Positions 14,628-14,843 of a DNA stretch of 14,843 nucleotides are shown one piece after another (positions within the stretch are counted from its first letter, which is position 1; each line of letters begins with the position of its first letter). A program made the position numbers and the translations under genes. The notes under the pieces are model-generated. The model saw nothing but the letters and a program-made list of their open reading frames with translations, was not told where the DNA came from and searched no databases. The stretch comes from Ohtaekwangia sp036568665 (lineage in GTDB: Bacteria; Bacteroidota; Bacteroidia; Cytophagales; Cyclobacteriaceae): NCBI RefSeq assembly GCF_036568665.1, contig NZ_DATCSD010000203.1, positions 1-14,843 of the forward strand, read 5' to 3'.

Positions 14628-14843
14628 CTAATCCTTCATAATCAACGCAACTGCCGAGGCATTCACTCCTTCTTCGCGACCTACGTAGCCGAGTTTTTCG
14701 TTAGTGGTTGCTTTGATGGATACATCTTCTTCGGAGATGTTCATCAACGGAGCAAGCACTTTTTTCATGGCATCTATATGCGGATTTACTTTCGGGCGCT
14801 CCAGACAAACGGTGCAATCTACATTGCCAACCTTCCAGCCTCT
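14628..14843 (-). CDS. ispF: 2-C-methyl-D-erythritol 2,4-cyclodiphosphate synthase, C-terminal part
   Basis: IspF closes 4-diphosphocytidyl-2-C-methylerythritol 2-phosphate into the 2,4-cyclodiphosphate, a step of the non-mevalonate (MEP) route to isoprenoids. Only the last 71 residues are in the window; the frame is open to the right edge. They match the family end to end: GWKVGNVDCTV, then RPKVNPHIDAMK, EDVSIKATTNEKLGYVGREEG and a final VALIMKD. The KATTxEKLGxxGRxEG motif binds the cytidine diphosphate and is diagnostic. The metal-binding DxH and His residues of the N-terminal part are off the edge. The stop TAG is at 14628-14630. The gene continues beyond the window and its start cannot be judged. 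Confidence 0.93.
   Translation of the reverse strand, partial: RGWKVGNVDCTVCLERPKVNPHIDAMKKVLAPLMNISEEDVSIKATTNEKLGYVGREEGVNASAVALIMKD

Noticed and set aside
1..14843. Frequent TATA-containing words (GGTATA, TATAGC) in coding regions as a possible dispersed signal
   Set aside because: Many examples, particularly in gltB, are in-frame Ile ATA codons next to Gly or Ala codons. This looks like codon choice; without counts I cannot claim more.

Overview
The window looks like a housekeeping stretch of a Bacteroidota chromosome, probably a Cytophagales- or Chitinophagales-type bacterium (inference). The evidence is: three exact copies of the Bacteroidota -7 promoter element TAnnTTTG in front of genes; a DUF6452-type lipoprotein, a family I know only from this phylum; a bacillithiol gene (bshC); the agmatine route to putrescine; and weak or absent Shine-Dalgarno sequences. 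I saw no rRNA, tRNA, CRISPR array, transposase or phage gene.

Layout. Bases 1-1110 (minus) hold the N-terminal 370 residues of a surface-type lipoprotein built of repeated DUF6452-like modules; its C-terminus lies beyond the left edge. It is divergent from a plus-strand group: rimO (1328-2638, with a terminator at 2650-2696), bshC (2803-4380) and the 5-formyltetrahydrofolate cyclo-ligase gene (4389-4964). That group converges on a minus-strand block that fills the rest of the window. Read in the direction of transcription, the block is ispF (partial, right edge), mnmD, gltB, gltD, terminator, aguB, a broken four-helix-bundle gene, aguA.

How the genes fit together. gltB and gltD encode the two subunits of NADPH-dependent glutamate synthase and form one operon closed by a clear terminator. 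aguB and aguA encode the last two steps from agmatine to putrescine. rimO (ribosomal protein S12 modification) and mnmD (tRNA wobble-uridine modification) are translation-fidelity genes. bshC makes bacillithiol, ispF belongs to isoprenoid synthesis, and the cyclo-ligase salvages folate.

The most interesting part is the 419-base gap between aguB and aguA. It holds a pseudogene of the four-helix-bundle (23S rRNA intervening-sequence protein, S23) family, broken by three frameshifts. Two arrays of a degenerate octamer (consensus AAGTCCGG) flank it in inverted, inward-facing orientation. One array begins at the aguB stop codon; the other is translated as an N-terminal extension of AguA. A third array of the same octamer, folded into a perfect hairpin, lies between ispF and mnmD. 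I read the central structure as the remains of a small intervening-sequence-like cassette inserted between aguB and aguA, with octamer arrays as its ends.
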